From Cucumis sativus (taxonomy: Eukaryota; Streptophyta; Magnoliopsida; Cucurbitales; Cucurbitaceae): a stretch of 64,000 bases of DNA. Below, piece by piece: positions 21,868 through 34,339 of the stretch; position 1 is the first letter of the stretch, and the number at the start of each line of letters is the position of its first letter. Below the pieces are notes generated by a model. The model searched no databases and was not told where the DNA came from. It saw nothing but the letters and a program-made list of their open reading frames with translations. The position numbers were made by a program, and so were the translations under genes. The stretch is taken from contig NC_026656.2 of the NCBI RefSeq assembly GCF_000004075.3, positions 12,524,001-12,588,000 of the forward strand. Direction: 5' to 3'.

Positions 21868-24800
21868 CTATTGCAATCTTTTCTTCTTGTTGATAGCTGG
21901 GTCCCCATTATCCCCATCATCGAGCATGACAAGATCGTCGTCGTCATCGTCAAGCACTTCAGGTTTCTTTGAGCTATTAGCTTCACCTGATATATTGACA
22001 GCCTCATCCAGTTTTCTTTTCCTTCCTGATGCAACCATGTCTGAATCGTCATACTTATCAGCATCTGGAGCAGAGGGCAACGTCTTAGAGGTGCTTTCTC
22101 CGTTGCCCAAAGTTTTGTTGCAGTCATCCTTTTCCAGTGGGGTTTGCTGCCATCCAGATAGAACCATACCATCTGGTTCCTTCTCCTCATCGAATTCATC
22201 TCTGCACAGAATATTAATGATTCTTGTAAAAGTAATTCAAACTAACGGAGTATAAAGATAGAAATCCTACAGTTTTTCTTAAGCATGAGGCTGTCAACCC
22301 TAATCACGACCAAATTACTTGAAGACCAGGGAGTTTCAAAAGGTATGTGATAAAAGGAGTAAGTTGAAATACCTGTGTTTGATGTTGATACTGCAGCTAA
22401 GCTCTTGTTGGAGATCCTCGACCGATAATATCGTACCACTGACAACAGGTGAAGGAAGCTCTGACAGTACCTGAAATACACGTGTAAGGATTAAATTTTC
22501 ATGGGACAAAAAATCCTAGTGGTCAATGTATTTAGTGAGAAAATCACACCTTCTCAAGGTTAGCAGTATAGTTCGCCACCATGTCCTCATCAAGATCATC
22601 GCCAACTTCATAAAGAAGGGCAGCTCCATGCATGATAAGTGGAAAGTTCATCCCAAGCTTGGCCTTAACTATCTTCTCAACAAAATCCCGCAGTTTTGCA
22701 TGATGCGTATTTATCTCGAGTGAGAGCGGTGTCTGTTTTCATCATAATAAATGCAAGTAAATATCTGCAAAGGACTAATACAAAATAAACCCAACAAAGC
22801 ACAAGGGTAAAGAACGATGAAAGTACCTCAGAACAGACATAGCAGGATTTGTTAGGTTCAAAAGGTTCCACTGGCATAAGAAGCATCTTCCTTGAAGGAT
22901 GTTCAAGACAATATGTCATCCTACATGCGCATTCAAAGACAGGATGAGATTCAAGAGAACCAGTGGACAAACAAGCTTGATACAATTTTTCTTGCTTTCT
23001 CAAAATTTCACCAGCATTCAAATGTCAGTTCTAATAGAAATTAAAATCCTACATATATGGTGTTGTCACAAATGTAAAAAACACAGTAACACAAACAATG
23101 TACCACATAAACAAAACAAGAAGATTAAAAAGTACAAGCAGTCAAGCACATTAATAGTAAACCACATAACAAGATTCCAGAGCATCTACTATAAAACATT
23201 AGTAAACCACAATGACTAAGATTAAAAAAGAACGATATGAAATCTAATAGCAACATGCAGGAACTCCACATGCCTGTAATTGTTGGCATCATTTTGCAGC
23301 ACCTTAATTGCCTCAATCACAATCAAGCCCGCAATAATTGCATTCGTTGTTGCAACAGCATGAACAATGTTTCCAGCAATGCCTTTAGATTCAAAAAGAC
23401 TATGCATTGGAATACCAAAAGATTCAGCTCTAATGTTTGCAGCAGCAGTGACAAACTCCACAGCTAACTGATCATCTTTATCAAAAGCCAAGTTCCCAAC
23501 ATCCTGCATAGCACACCCCAAATGAAGCTTAAACAGTCCACAGGCCCAAAACTTGCTGCCACAAGGAGATCAAGAAATCTAAAGGTTTTAATCATAAAAC
23601 AAGAAGTTAAACCAAACCTTTTCCCTTTTTGTGAAAAAAAGTTTAATAGCCTCAATGAAGATTCTGGAATTTTCCATAAGACTCCATATCTCCTGGGGAT
23701 TTTTTATGCCTAGAGATGTCATAGCAGATATTAAGGATTGGTCATCAGTTGCACAGTTTTTGTCAGTATTTCCATTCTGCTTAGTTGGTTCTTCAGGAAG
23801 AATATCCCTACTATAAATAGGCCGAGGTTTATTCCGATTTTTCCAAGTGTCTTCATTAGATAAAGCTACTTCAATATTGTAACCAAATACATGATCAAAA
23901 ACTCTTCTTCCATAGTGCTCAATAGTTTCATCTTTGTTCAGTTGAAATATATCTTCAGCATGATCTGATGAACTTGCAGGATCACTTGAACGCACATTTA
24001 GATCATTTTCTTGATTCTTATCTCCAAATAGCTTTGTGAAAAGTAGATCTTTCGCCCAGACAATGCAGTGAACAAACTGCAAAGTTCACACAACCATACT
24101 ACAGAATATTAAAAGCAGAAACTTATAATATTAAACTTTGATTAAAAAAATAGTAAATAAGGAAAAGGACTAACTACACAACCTAAGATGAGCCATGACA
24201 GCCAGTAAAGTTGTGAACTTATGATCACACACGATATATTCTGTAAATATTGAGCTACCCAATTATTGAGTGTAGTAAATGAGATGGTTTGTGGTTGCAT
24301 GACATACTAATATATTAGGATTTCTCAATTGTATTTTCTTATATCCATGAGTGTCTGAGACAACTATCGTGCACATCGACTAATCTCATGAGACAACTCG
24401 CCAAACCCTTCAGAAACTTGTAGGAAATTAATTTCAAGGTAGATGCCCGCCATGGATTGAACTCTTGCCCTCTTAATTATTCAGTGAGACTATGTCTCCT
24501 TTTAACCACTAGACCACCATTAGTTGTCCGGCATGAGCTGTCCTAGTTATAATAATATGCTAATCAGTTACAAAGATGGCTGCTTATAAAGATGCGTGGC
24601 CTTGTTAAAATAAATTGGTAATAATTACAGTTTAGTCACTCAGTTATTATATTAGTTTTTTTTTTCAATGAACTCAGACATAGTTATCTCAAGTCTGTAG
24701 AATCTATTATCGACAAAGGAAATGAAATTGGTAGCATAATCCTTTAGAAATAACAGAAGAATTGTTATCTTCAAGATGACTTCAAAAGCTCTCTCAGAAC

Positions 24801-27800
24801 TGTTGATTGGAGCCTCATTTCAGTAGAATAAATTAAATCTTGAAACTGCTTTTACACAAGAAGAGATTCACTTTGCTGTCAGTGATTTGGGTACTAGTAA
24901 ATCGGAAAAACCAGACGTATCTACTGCTGAATTTTTCAAAAAATAGCTTAAAACATCCTCGAGGATGATATCAAAAGGGTGTGCAAGGATTTTGTTCTAT
25001 AATTAATGCCAATATCAATGAGACTTACATTTGCTTTATTCCTATGGAGACAGATGCCATCAAAGTGGGGAATTTTAGACCTATCAGTCTTACTAATTGC
25101 CAGTACAAGTTTATTCCTCGGGTCCTCATGGACTGTCTCAAGAAAGTGCTTCTACACACTATAAATGATTACCAATCAGTTATGGTGATAACAACCATAA
25201 AGTCTGAGATTTGTGGTTCAAATTACCCCACCCCCTACACTAAAGAAAACTGATTACCAATCTGCTTTTGATTTAAATCAGCAAACTATTGGTGCTTCTC
25301 TCATCACTAATGAACTTTTTTTTTTTTGATAAGAGACAAGTATATTCATATAACAAAACAGAACAGCCTAAGGGCGAGGGACAAGAGGGCCCTCCCCGGA
25401 AGAAGCTAGGGAACTAAGAAATGATAGCCTTCCAATTGTTGAAAATCATAGAAAGGCTAAAATTACAAAAGTGTTTGGTGTAATTCGTACTCCACCAAGA
25501 AGCTGTGTGTTGAACCACAGTCCAAAAAGAATCAAAAGAATTATATCTATCTTAAAAAATACTGCTATTCCTTTCTTTCCAAATGCACCAAAAAGGGAGC
25601 GAGTCGCACATTTCCATAAGATGTTCCTTTGGGGCTATAACCTCTAATGTTGAGACCTTCAATCACAATTCAACTATGGTTAATACCTTGATGTTAGAAA
25701 ACCTTTGGATTAGTTCGATTGGGATTTTTTTATCTTATTCTTGATGAAGATTTTGGCCCAATTTGGAGAAGGTGGATAAAAGGTTGTATGTCATCCACAG
25801 ATTTCTCTATTATCATCCATGGTAAGCCATGTGGGAGAATTTTTGCATCTAGAAGACCTCGACAAATTTGTGACCACTATGCCTTCTCCCCTTTTTTATT
25901 TTACATTGGCGTGGATGTGTGAGCAATATGATTTTGCTTGCAAAATCTAGAGGCACCATTAAAGGGTTTGAAGTGGGGAAGGCTTGACAACAAATATCCA
26001 TTACTCTTTTACAATTTTTTGATAGACATAATTTTGTTTTCCTATGCTAATCAGAGCTTGATTTATAATTTGTTTGTTGAGATTAAAGATTTTGAAGCTG
26101 CTTCTCAGCTAAAAATTAATGTAAAAAATCAGAGTTCTTTGGATTCACCTTGAATTATCTACCGTTTTGAGACCTTTGAAGCTAAGATAGGTTGTAATGT
26201 TGGTAATTGGTTGGCTACGTACTTGCATTTTCTTCTCGGTAAAAAGCCTAAAACTTCCGTCTTTTGGTCCCTATCATTGAAAGTTACAAAAAATACTTGA
26301 CTCTTTGAAACACTCTCGTATATCCAAAAAAGGTCATTTGACCCTTATCCAAGTTAAGTAGACAGATCTCCCAATAGATTACTTATCTCTTTTTCCTATA
26401 CCCATCAGTCGTGCTACATCCATTGAAAGACTCTTTCAAAATTTCCTAATGGAAGGGAACCAAAAACAAGGGAGGCACACACAATTTGAGATGGGAGTCT
26501 AGGAAAAGTTAAACTTCCCCTTCGGGAGGGTGGGTTGGGGATTGTTGATATTAAGCAGAAAGATAATTCTCTATTCGCTAAATGGATTTGAAGATTTCAT
26601 GGAGACAAATCCACTTTATGAAGGAAAGTCATCGTTGCTAAATTTGGCTCCACTCACTTTGATAGATCACTTACAGAATGTCAAAGTCTCGTTTTTGCCA
26701 ATATCTCTTGCAAAATTGGTAATGCAGCACTTATGCTTCTAGATAGCTTCTTGGCTGGGGGAGTTTTCTTTAAAATTCAGCTTCCCTTCAATAATTGTTA
26801 TATCATAAAAGCTAATTTGATCGGTTGCTGATATGTGGGATCCAACTACTCAATGCTGGAATTTTTTCCAAGAAGAAATATGAAGGATGAAGAAATTGAT
26901 GAATGGGCTATCCTCTCCCATGTTCCTAAAGCTTTCCATGTAAATGCTTCTTCTGATGTTTGGTGCTGGAAGTTAGACATGGTATTTTCTCTGCCAAATC
27001 TCTTCCACTTTCTCTGATCTCTAAAGGTGATTCGAGATTCAAATTTTTCTATCAATCCATGTCCATCTGGAATGGATATCCTAAAAAGAAGAAGTTTTTC
27101 ATTTGGAAATTGACCCACACTTGCCTCAACACACAGAACAAGCTGCAAAAACGATCTCCATGGATTTTCATCTCTCCAGATTGTTGTATCATGTACATGG
27201 CTGCCGGGGAATACCATGCACACTTACTTTTTCTATTCAATTGGGCCAGATTTTTTTAACATTTCATCCTCGATGAATTTGGATGACATACAACCCTTCA
27301 TCAACACTCTGGAGACATCCTTTCAATGGCCATCCTTTCAAAAGGGAGAAAAACATTCTTCGGCTGAACTTCATTTCCCTATGGTCTACTTGGCATGAAT
27401 GAAGCTCACACATCTTAACAAATAAGGAACACGACTAGACTACAATACATCCCTCAAATCTGTTACTTTGTAATCTCTAAGTAGGTATAAATTGATCTCT
27501 CCGTTTTTGTAATTATAGTTTATCTGATATTGTGACCAACTGGAGAAGTTTTTTGTAATCCACCGGATATGATCCCCTTTAGTAGTTTCATCTCATCAAT
27601 GGAATTTTTGTTTACTATAAAATAAAAAATAATAATAATTTTTATTAAGAAACACACACACACTCCAATAACAACAAAAATATTGGGTCACTCAACTCAC
27701 TCCAACCCACTGTATTTTTTAGTTCATGTCACTTCTCATCATGACTTTGCTAAGAAATTTGTATGTTGAAAGTTAACCAAAAAAAAGAAGCCAATCAGAC

Positions 27801-30445
27801 CTATAATTGAGTAAATAAAACTGGTGTATATAACAACTTGTTAAGACATAATAAACTGTTCAATCATAAGAATAAGAAAGAAAACTAATGGATAATCTAC
27901 AGTATCTGAGAAGATTACTGAAGAAAACAACAATATAAATCATAACCCTTATTTGTACCTTTGACGGAGTACTAGTAATGGTACAGACAGGATATGTTTT
28001 TGGGGCTGGTTTTGGCTGGCACTCGTAGCATTCTGTTTTTCCCTTGACATGGACTGTGACCTGGGCCAAAGTTGAAATTAAATAGTTCAAGTTGGGGAAT
28101 GACTAAGCACACATTAACATTCAGCCGATAGAGAACAAAAAGAAAATATGGTTGTAGTAATATTCAACTCAGACTGGGGATGAGTGCAAACAGGCATTAT
28201 GAATAAACATGCTCAGGACTCTACTAAAGTTGTGAATGTGAGTGAGCGTGTGTGTTTCTATGTATGTGTGTGAACATTAGCATTTTAGCCATATGCCCAA
28301 CTCAACCAATCTCATAATCACTGCCTTCAAAGAATCAGCTCAAATCTTCACATAGATCCAATTCCAACTTATTAGTCACCCGAGTGCTCACTTTGGAATA
28401 TAAAAGGTTGAACTACCACAAATCACTCTTTGAAAATCTGAAATAATTCTCCAGCATAGTTTCCAGAATTTTAACAAATTGTAAAAGCCTCTCTGAACAT
28501 TAAATAGAATGAGTTTTGATAAGCTGGCCTCTATGCAATATATAGCTCAAGAAATAGCAAGGCAGATGCATTACAAATAATAATAAAGAAAAAAAACTCT
28601 TTTGAAGAACAAACACAAAACTAATTACTTTATTAGAAACATGTTCCACTCTTTTCACCTCACAAAACATTGTTGTGCCATTGTTTCTAAGGGTAAACTA
28701 GAAGTATACAAAATATATAAGGATGTGATAGGTTTCGTATGCATAACCATTCACGATATAAAACTTCTTGTCATGCATATTTGAAAAAATGGATTACCTG
28801 TCCAAGGAATCCAGTGGTTCCACTTTCAACCAAGGGAACATCAGCTGCCAAGCACAAACGATTCACATGACGCCTCGCATCTAGGTTGTCGAGTCCATTC
28901 AAAACAACACTAAATTGCTTTAAAAAGTCTACATTAAATTCTTGATTCTTGACATTCGCATGATATGAGGTAATGCTAACTTGAGGTCTGAATCTTAGGA
29001 CAGCATCCCGAGCAACCTAGCATTAAAAAGTTGAACATATGTCAAAGGTTCAATGACAGAAACTGCATTGCCATCAGGAGATGAAAAACGAAATTTTCCT
29101 CACCTTAGCCTTTGATAGCCCTACATGCGATTTTCTGAATAAAAATTGTCTGTTTAAGTTACTCACTTCTATGGTGTCCATGTCAATCTGCAAACAAGCA
29201 TTTTACATGAGTATGTCTACAGGGAAAAGAATCTCGCATGTCCACATTCAAGATAGTTCTTTTGAACATCTCAAAGTGTCTTCAACAACTTCAGTGTACA
29301 TTGAAAAATATAAACATATATCAGCCGTTACAATTTAAAGACTTACATTGATACAACCAGCAGAGATTCCAAACTAAATTTTCACTGGTAAAAATATCAA
29401 ATATTAAAATATAAACCATCCAGCCAACATGCTGAGCAGAGAACAGCTAGGTGCCCCTGCCACCTACCCCTCTCAAAATTTGAAGTATTTACATATTATT
29501 CTGAAATGCATCAATCACAGAGAGAACAATATCTCAAGAATATCCTTGAATAAAGGTTACTACCCACCAAGAAGAGGATAAATATCTTTAAAATCTTAGT
29601 AGTCACAACTTAGTTTTTTGTCCCAAAATAGGTGGCTCTCAAATATTAAATTAAAAAGAACTTTTCGGTGAAATCCCATAACGCCAAACTGTTTAAACAT
29701 AATGCTTCTGAGGGTAGAAGAATTTCTTTAGGAAGGGTGTTTTTGTGAGTTTTTCTCCTTTTTTTGCATGTCCTTGTATTCTTTCATTTTTTTCTCAACA
29801 AGAGTTATTGATATATATATATAAGAGTAGAAGAATTTCTTCTTTCCACTTCCACCCCTTTATCTTTTGGAGGAGGTGAAGATGAAATACTCCACCATCC
29901 AAACGAAATTACTAAAATGCTAACAATTCCTATCTTCCATAAGATAGTTTCATGAAAACCGAAGGGGGGGAACACAAAAGAAACGTCTTTCTACGAGCAA
30001 AACAAAAGACAAGAATGACAAAGACAAACAGTCCACTCCACCCACAAACTTCACACGCGCAATCATATTAACCCATTTAAACCCTAACCCACCAGAGTCT
30101 CAATACATTAGTCACCAAAGTAGAAAGTTCTAAGTAAAATTGGGAGTAAAACAAAACCCAAAAGCAGTGATCCTCGACAAACAACTTCAAAACAAAAAAT
30201 AAGGGAAGAAAATGAAAAAACCAATTACAATATGAATGTCCTGAAACCCCGAGAGAGCCAAAGTCTTGAGAAGCTCGCAGCCGATTCCCCCCGCACCAAC
30301 CATCAACACTTTGGCGCCCTACAAGCACAACAACCCACTTGAGATATACCCAAAAACAGTCGAATTAATTGACGAAAGACTAAATAAAAGAGAAATGGTT
30401 GAAGGGTATTACCTTAATGACGGATAACTGCTGCTGGGAAGCCAT
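21868..30445 (-). CDS. SAE2: SUMO-activating enzyme subunit 2 (SAE2/UBA2), catalytic E1 subunit
   Basis: Eleven exons on the minus strand: 30413-30445, 30229-30318, 29104-29187, 28798-29016, 27959-28060, 23618-24076, 23274-23503, 22827-22920, 22550-22732, 22373-22470, 21868-22201; phases close, 641 residues, near the Arabidopsis length. The adenylation fold has the nucleotide loop GAGGIG at 19-24. The catalytic cysteine that forms the SUMO thioester is C168 ([10 protein letters not shown]). Zinc ligands are C153/C156 (CYEC) and C432/C435 (CYVC). The ubiquitin-fold domain occupies about 440-545, then an acidic tail and a basic end (KKKRLQ) that can serve as nuclear signal. With SAE1 it charges SUMO and passes it to the E2 SCE1 in the nucleus. 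Ten of the eleven introns or fewer are GT-AG; intron 7 looks GC-AG. Intron 5 is swollen by nested transposons. ATG taken from the conserved [19 protein letters not shown] start. Confidence 0.95.
22921..23273 (-). other. Probable GC-AG intron of SAE2 (intron 7)
   Basis: On the minus strand the exon ends TTACAG and the next bases are GCATGT; the acceptor is GCATGTAG before GATGACATATTG. Joining AG to G restores an Arg codon and the conserved junction [12 protein letters not shown]. The nearest GT (four bases on) would shift the frame. GC donors with the AG/GCA-GT context are the known minor class. Confidence 0.75.
24345..24545 (-). mobile_element. tRNA-derived SINE
   Basis: Read on the minus strand, it has an A-box-like TGGTCTAGTGGTTAAAAGG and, about 45 bases on, a B-box GAGTTCAATCC: an RNA polymerase III promoter of tRNA type. 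The 3' part carries GAGATTAGTCGATGTGC and GACACTCATGGATAT, the conserved tail of a widespread plant SINE family I know from memory, and ends in an A-rich stretch. It lies in the same orientation as SAE2. Confidence 0.8.
25166..25262 (+). mobile_element. 73-bp SINE-like insert with a 12-bp target-site duplication
   Basis: TGATTACCAATC occurs at 25166-25177 and again at 25251-25262. Removing one copy plus the 73 bases between restores the LINE protein frame INDYQSAF. The insert holds GTGGTTCAAATTACCCC, like a B-box, then CACCCCCTACACTAAAGAAA, typical of the 3' end of short plant SINEs. Only a partial A-box is visible. Confidence 0.8.
25317..25680 (-). mobile_element. Antisense LINE 3' fragment nested in the LINE relic
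   Basis: Begins with the T-run (poly-A on the minus strand) at 25315-25327 and on the minus strand encodes [13 protein letters not shown] sequence, the same W-x-ERN signature as the copy at 11267-11640, to which it is similar along its whole length. It splits the host LINE between TNEL and the LDV-KPLD block. Target duplication not resolved. Confidence 0.8.
29740..29810 (+). repeat. LINE-like 3' tail in SAE2 intron 2
   Basis: Contains CATGTCCTTGTATTCTTTCA then T-run and CTCAA. The reverse complement of 40741-40795 shares this block, so both belong to one retroelement 3'-end family. Confidence 0.5.
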
Positions 30446-32700
30446 TGGAGGTCGTAATTGAGAGTCCAATGGAGAATTGACTTAGAGAAGACGCAAACAA
30501 GTGAGAAAGACCATAAAATTACAAGGGGTTTTGGGGGATTTGGGGTGTAGATTCTGGGATTGAGAAGAATCGAACGAGTAAACAGTGGGAAAATATATAT
30601 AAAGAAATTGCCCAAATGGGGTTCTCGCAGGAAAGGGCGGCTGAAGGAAGCGCCAAATACTAAATGGAAAAGACATATAAAAAGGAAGTCAGCATTGAAC
30701 TCTCTCGATTCTGAAGCTTTCGCTAAATATTTTTTTCCCCATTTTTTTCTTTTAAATTTTAATTCTTTGCTGGGTGTTTGGATTTTGGATTTTGGATTCG
30801 TAGTTAGGTTGAGCTCAGCAAATTTCAACTGACTACTTGTCGGTTTCGTCTTCTTCTTTCGTAATTCATGTCTCTTAAAAATATTTGATTTTTAAATGTA
30901 ATTTGGTTTCTGTACCTTTTTCCAATTTTGGTTATGCTCACTCTATCTTTCAAATTAGTCTCTAGTTTTTCATGTTTGATGTGTGTGATGACTCTAAACC
31001 TAATTTAATATATTTATAAACTTTTAGTTCTATAGGAGGTAGATCTTTCGATTTTTTATTTATGTTCAATGAATGCATCACGTATTGAATATTCGTTAAT
31101 AAACGTTCTCGAGTTTCCAAAAAATGTCAAGCTATTTAAAAACAAAAAAGATACTAATACACAACAATAAACTTTTATCAATTACAAGACTTATCACTAA
31201 TAATATCAATTATAGACTTTTATCCATTTCTGCACCATTAATCAATAATAAACTTTTATATGTTTCTCTCGTTGATAGACACGGTTAAGACTTCTATCGA
31301 TAAAAGATTTGTATTAGTCTTTAGCATTGATAAACTTTTATCAATGTCTACCTAAAAGGTAAAAAATGTATAAAATAAATTGTTTAATTTTTAAATAGTC
31401 TCACTAATTTAAAAATTTTCCTACATAGAATCTATATATATTGAATTAATTAATTATCATTGGTCGATATCGATAATATAAAAAGTCTTAAATGTTGGAA
31501 TGTAAAAAGTTATTATCTTCTCTCTTTTTTTTCATTGAACTCTTAAATCAATAAGATAACCATGGAGAAAAGTCAACATTAATAGCATCCATAACCTAAT
31601 AAGAGAAAAAATGTTTCTAACCGTTACAAAATCTTTGTAAGTTGAATGGAAGAAACAAAAAACTTAAAAGTACGTGAAAATACTGCAACATAACCGACTA
31701 CACAATGAAAGTCATAATTAAGAGCACATTAATATAAAAGAGGAAAATAGGGTTGTAGACATATCAACAAAATGATCTTATTAACTACATTATTCACCTC
31801 GATTATCATGATAGAACAATTGTTAATTAAGTCCATCTCCTTCTAGCAATTATATTCAATCAAGATGTTTTAGAGAAGGAAAAGGATAGAGAAATTAACA
31901 TGTTAAGACCCTCAATTCATAAGTTTCAATCTTTAAACAAAATCAAAATGTTTGTGTATGTTTAAGTTGCAAGAGATGAATGTGTCAAATGAAGATGTCA
32001 AATTTTTTAGCATTTGTTACTTTACTTTACAAAAGTAAATTTCACTTTGACGAGTGTATATCATTTTATTTAAAACGTTTGTTTAAAAAACAATTGATTG
32101 ATTATAAACTTATCTTCTAAACTTAAATGGGCACAATTTTAATTAGAACACTGATTAATTGAAGTAATTATTAATGATAAACTTGAAGCTAAAATAATGT
32201 TGCAATCAATAACTAAGAGCTTGAAAAGAAGCAAAATATAAGAAAAATAAAACTTAAATATGCTACTTATTTTCCTATTTTTTTATTTTTCATTTTAATG
32301 AAGGAACTTTAATTATAATATGAAATCTAATCTAGTTTTATTTTTATCAAGTTTAAAAAGTTTATTATACAATGACAGTGTTGGTTTTATTTTATTAAAT
32401 TTGTAATAAAGGAAGTAATAAAAAAAATAGTTAGTTTGCCTTCACACTTTTGTTTGGTTATCTCAATAATAACAAGTGTTTGTATATGTTAGATTTTTTG
32501 TACCATATATTTGGTTTATTTTTAAATCTCTTTAGAAATATTAAAAAAATTATATTGTAATACTTATGGTCAAAAAAATTATATTATCCCAGATTACCAG
32601 AGATTTGATGTTCTTGTAGTTGATGAACTAATATATCGCAAAATTATATTAATATTGCAATCTCTGTCGTTAAGTCATTCTCATATTATTTGCCTAGTTT
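30446..32700. other. SAE2 5' flank and AT-rich intergenic DNA
   Basis: Immediately above the SAE2 ATG is its leader and promoter, to about 30830. Positions 31180-31340 repeat a TAAACTTTTATCA/TAGACTTCTATC theme several times in both orientations, a diverged repeat I associate with cucurbit genomes. The remainder is AT-rich with no gene. Confidence 0.5.
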
Positions 32701-33169
32701 CTTTCGGGATAATCACTGCATCACATCTGGATTGTTGCAAACATTTCTTATAAACAACTGCTCGACTACCTTGAGAAATTTATTGAGAAAATTCAAGAGG
32801 AAAAATTATGTAGTTGTATACCTCATTCAAGATATTCAATTGCAAGGTAAATCTTTACCTTCAATTGAAGAATATTTCATATGTAGTGTGGAATACTTCA
32901 ATCCATAAAAAATCTAATTCATGAATATGAAGAAAGACAATAGATTTAGATAGACTTAGTCAATCTGAACACTCAATTACTAATGTCAGGGGAGCCTGAT
33001 ATCTAATAATATAAATGTTACTAGGAGTATCAATCTAAAGGAGCATCGTGTGAAGACCTAGATTAATTTATAATATTATGCTACGTATCTTGTTGATTTT
33101 AGCATTCTTAGGACCTTGTTCTAATTTGAATCTTAATAAACCAATCTCTTCATCTGAGCATAAAAGTGT

Positions 33170-34140
33170 TGGGTTTTACTCGTAGATAGTAAAATGTAAT
33201 TTGTTGACCGTAATTAATAAAGTGTTATTATTATAATTTCAATAAAATGTTGTTGATTGTATTATTAGTTTTGTCTTAATAATTTAAATCCAATAAACTT
33301 CATCGTAAGTTGTCTTATGAGTCTTGAACAATATGTAAAGACATACAATGATCAATGTTCGATATATAACTCAAAAGGTCTATAGTACATGGATAAAGTT
33401 GGGTAACTTATCTTGGTAACACAATGGACACGGCTCGCTTTGTATTTGATATAAACACAGTGATCCAATGTGTTCATATAGGTGACATGCGAGTGAGAGT
33501 ATCTTGCAATGAGTTTGCATAAGATCGGACTATGAAAGAGTAACCACTAGATGCAAATATGTTAACTAGTTAGGTTTCTATTTCACTAGGAAGACTTAGG
33601 TAACTTAGTTTTAATCCTGAGTGTATTATGAACTTTTGTTCGCAATGAATTATCCTTTGATTTGTACGGGTGAGAGTACCCAGATTGCCAACTCAATATA
33701 CTTCTCATTTTAGGATAAGACTGAGTGGGGAGCTGAGAACACGTCATAAGATAGAATTCACTCATTTTCGACTTTGAGGTAAGTAGATGAGTGTTTCCTT
33801 AAATGATGTTTTTGTGACTTGTACAAAGGGTCTTACCCTCTTTATAGCACGAGAGAGGTTTATGTTTAGTGGTTGGACATAAACAAGTTGTTCATTAGAG
33901 AAGCACTAGTATTTAATAACTATAAGTAACTCACGGGTAAAACGGTAATTTAACCTAACCAATGTTACAAACACTTGTAAAAGACTAACTTACTGATATT
34001 GATTTATAATCGTGGACACATAAACATATTTATTGTGAGAAGAGTTCAGTCGTGAGTCTTTAATGGAGTGTACATACAATTAACGAATATTGATTAAGGG
34101 TCTTACATTCCATTGGTTGCTAAGATGATGTTGTAGATTC
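33170..34140. mobile_element. Probable relic of an LTR-retrotransposon LTR (solo or fragment)
   Basis: A stretch of clearly different texture containing GTACGGGTGAGAGTACCCAG, AATTCACTCATTTTCGA, GACATAAACAAGTTGTTCAT and GGGTAAAACGGTAATTT. I recall similar phrases in LTRs of cucurbit retroelements. There is no coding and no clear TG/CA ends or target duplication, so the call rests on memory and composition. Confidence 0.35.
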
Positions 34141-34339
34141 AATTAAAAAAAACCATGATAGAAGAAAAATACAGAGAAAGTGAAGAAAATGATGATGATG
34201 AAATTCGTGGGAAAATATTTATGAATAAAAAATAGTTTATTTAATGATATTCTTTCTAATGTGTTAATTGTTGTTCATTTTTTAAGAAAAAAAAAAAGAA
34301 GAAAAACTTAAAAAAAGAAAACGAAAAAATTGCAATGCA

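Larger units (their letters stand above)
24660..27640 (+). pseudogene. Decayed L1-type LINE ORF2 (reverse transcriptase and zf-RVT), interrupted
   Basis: Shifting frames give the landmarks in order: [15 protein letters not shown] near 24850; the reverse-transcriptase start [14 protein letters not shown] near 25070; [13 protein letters not shown] (after removing an insert); [12 protein letters not shown] near 25757; [11 protein letters not shown] near 25835; the catalytic region [10 protein letters not shown] near 26035, where the usual A-D-D is [23 protein letters not shown]; and the zf-RVT block [16 protein letters not shown] near 27087. The tail is A-rich near 27625. There are many stops and frameshifts, no endonuclease half and a lost active site, so it is dead. 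It is antisense to SAE2. The 5' boundary is approximate. Confidence 0.85.
24077..27958 (-). other. SAE2 intron 5 (3882 bases) enlarged by nested transposable elements
   Basis: The donor is GTACAAATAA and the acceptor AACTTTGCAG on the minus strand. Its contents, in plus-strand order, are a SINE (24345-24545), a LINE relic (about 24660-27640), a 73-base SINE-like insert (25178-25250) and an antisense LINE 3' end (25317-25680). The neighbouring introns are far shorter. Confidence 0.9.

Noticed and set aside
30409..30828. 139-codon minus-strand ORF just above SAE2
   Set aside because: It covers the SAE2 leader and first exon in another frame; the SAE2 start is fixed by the conserved N-terminus and splice phases.
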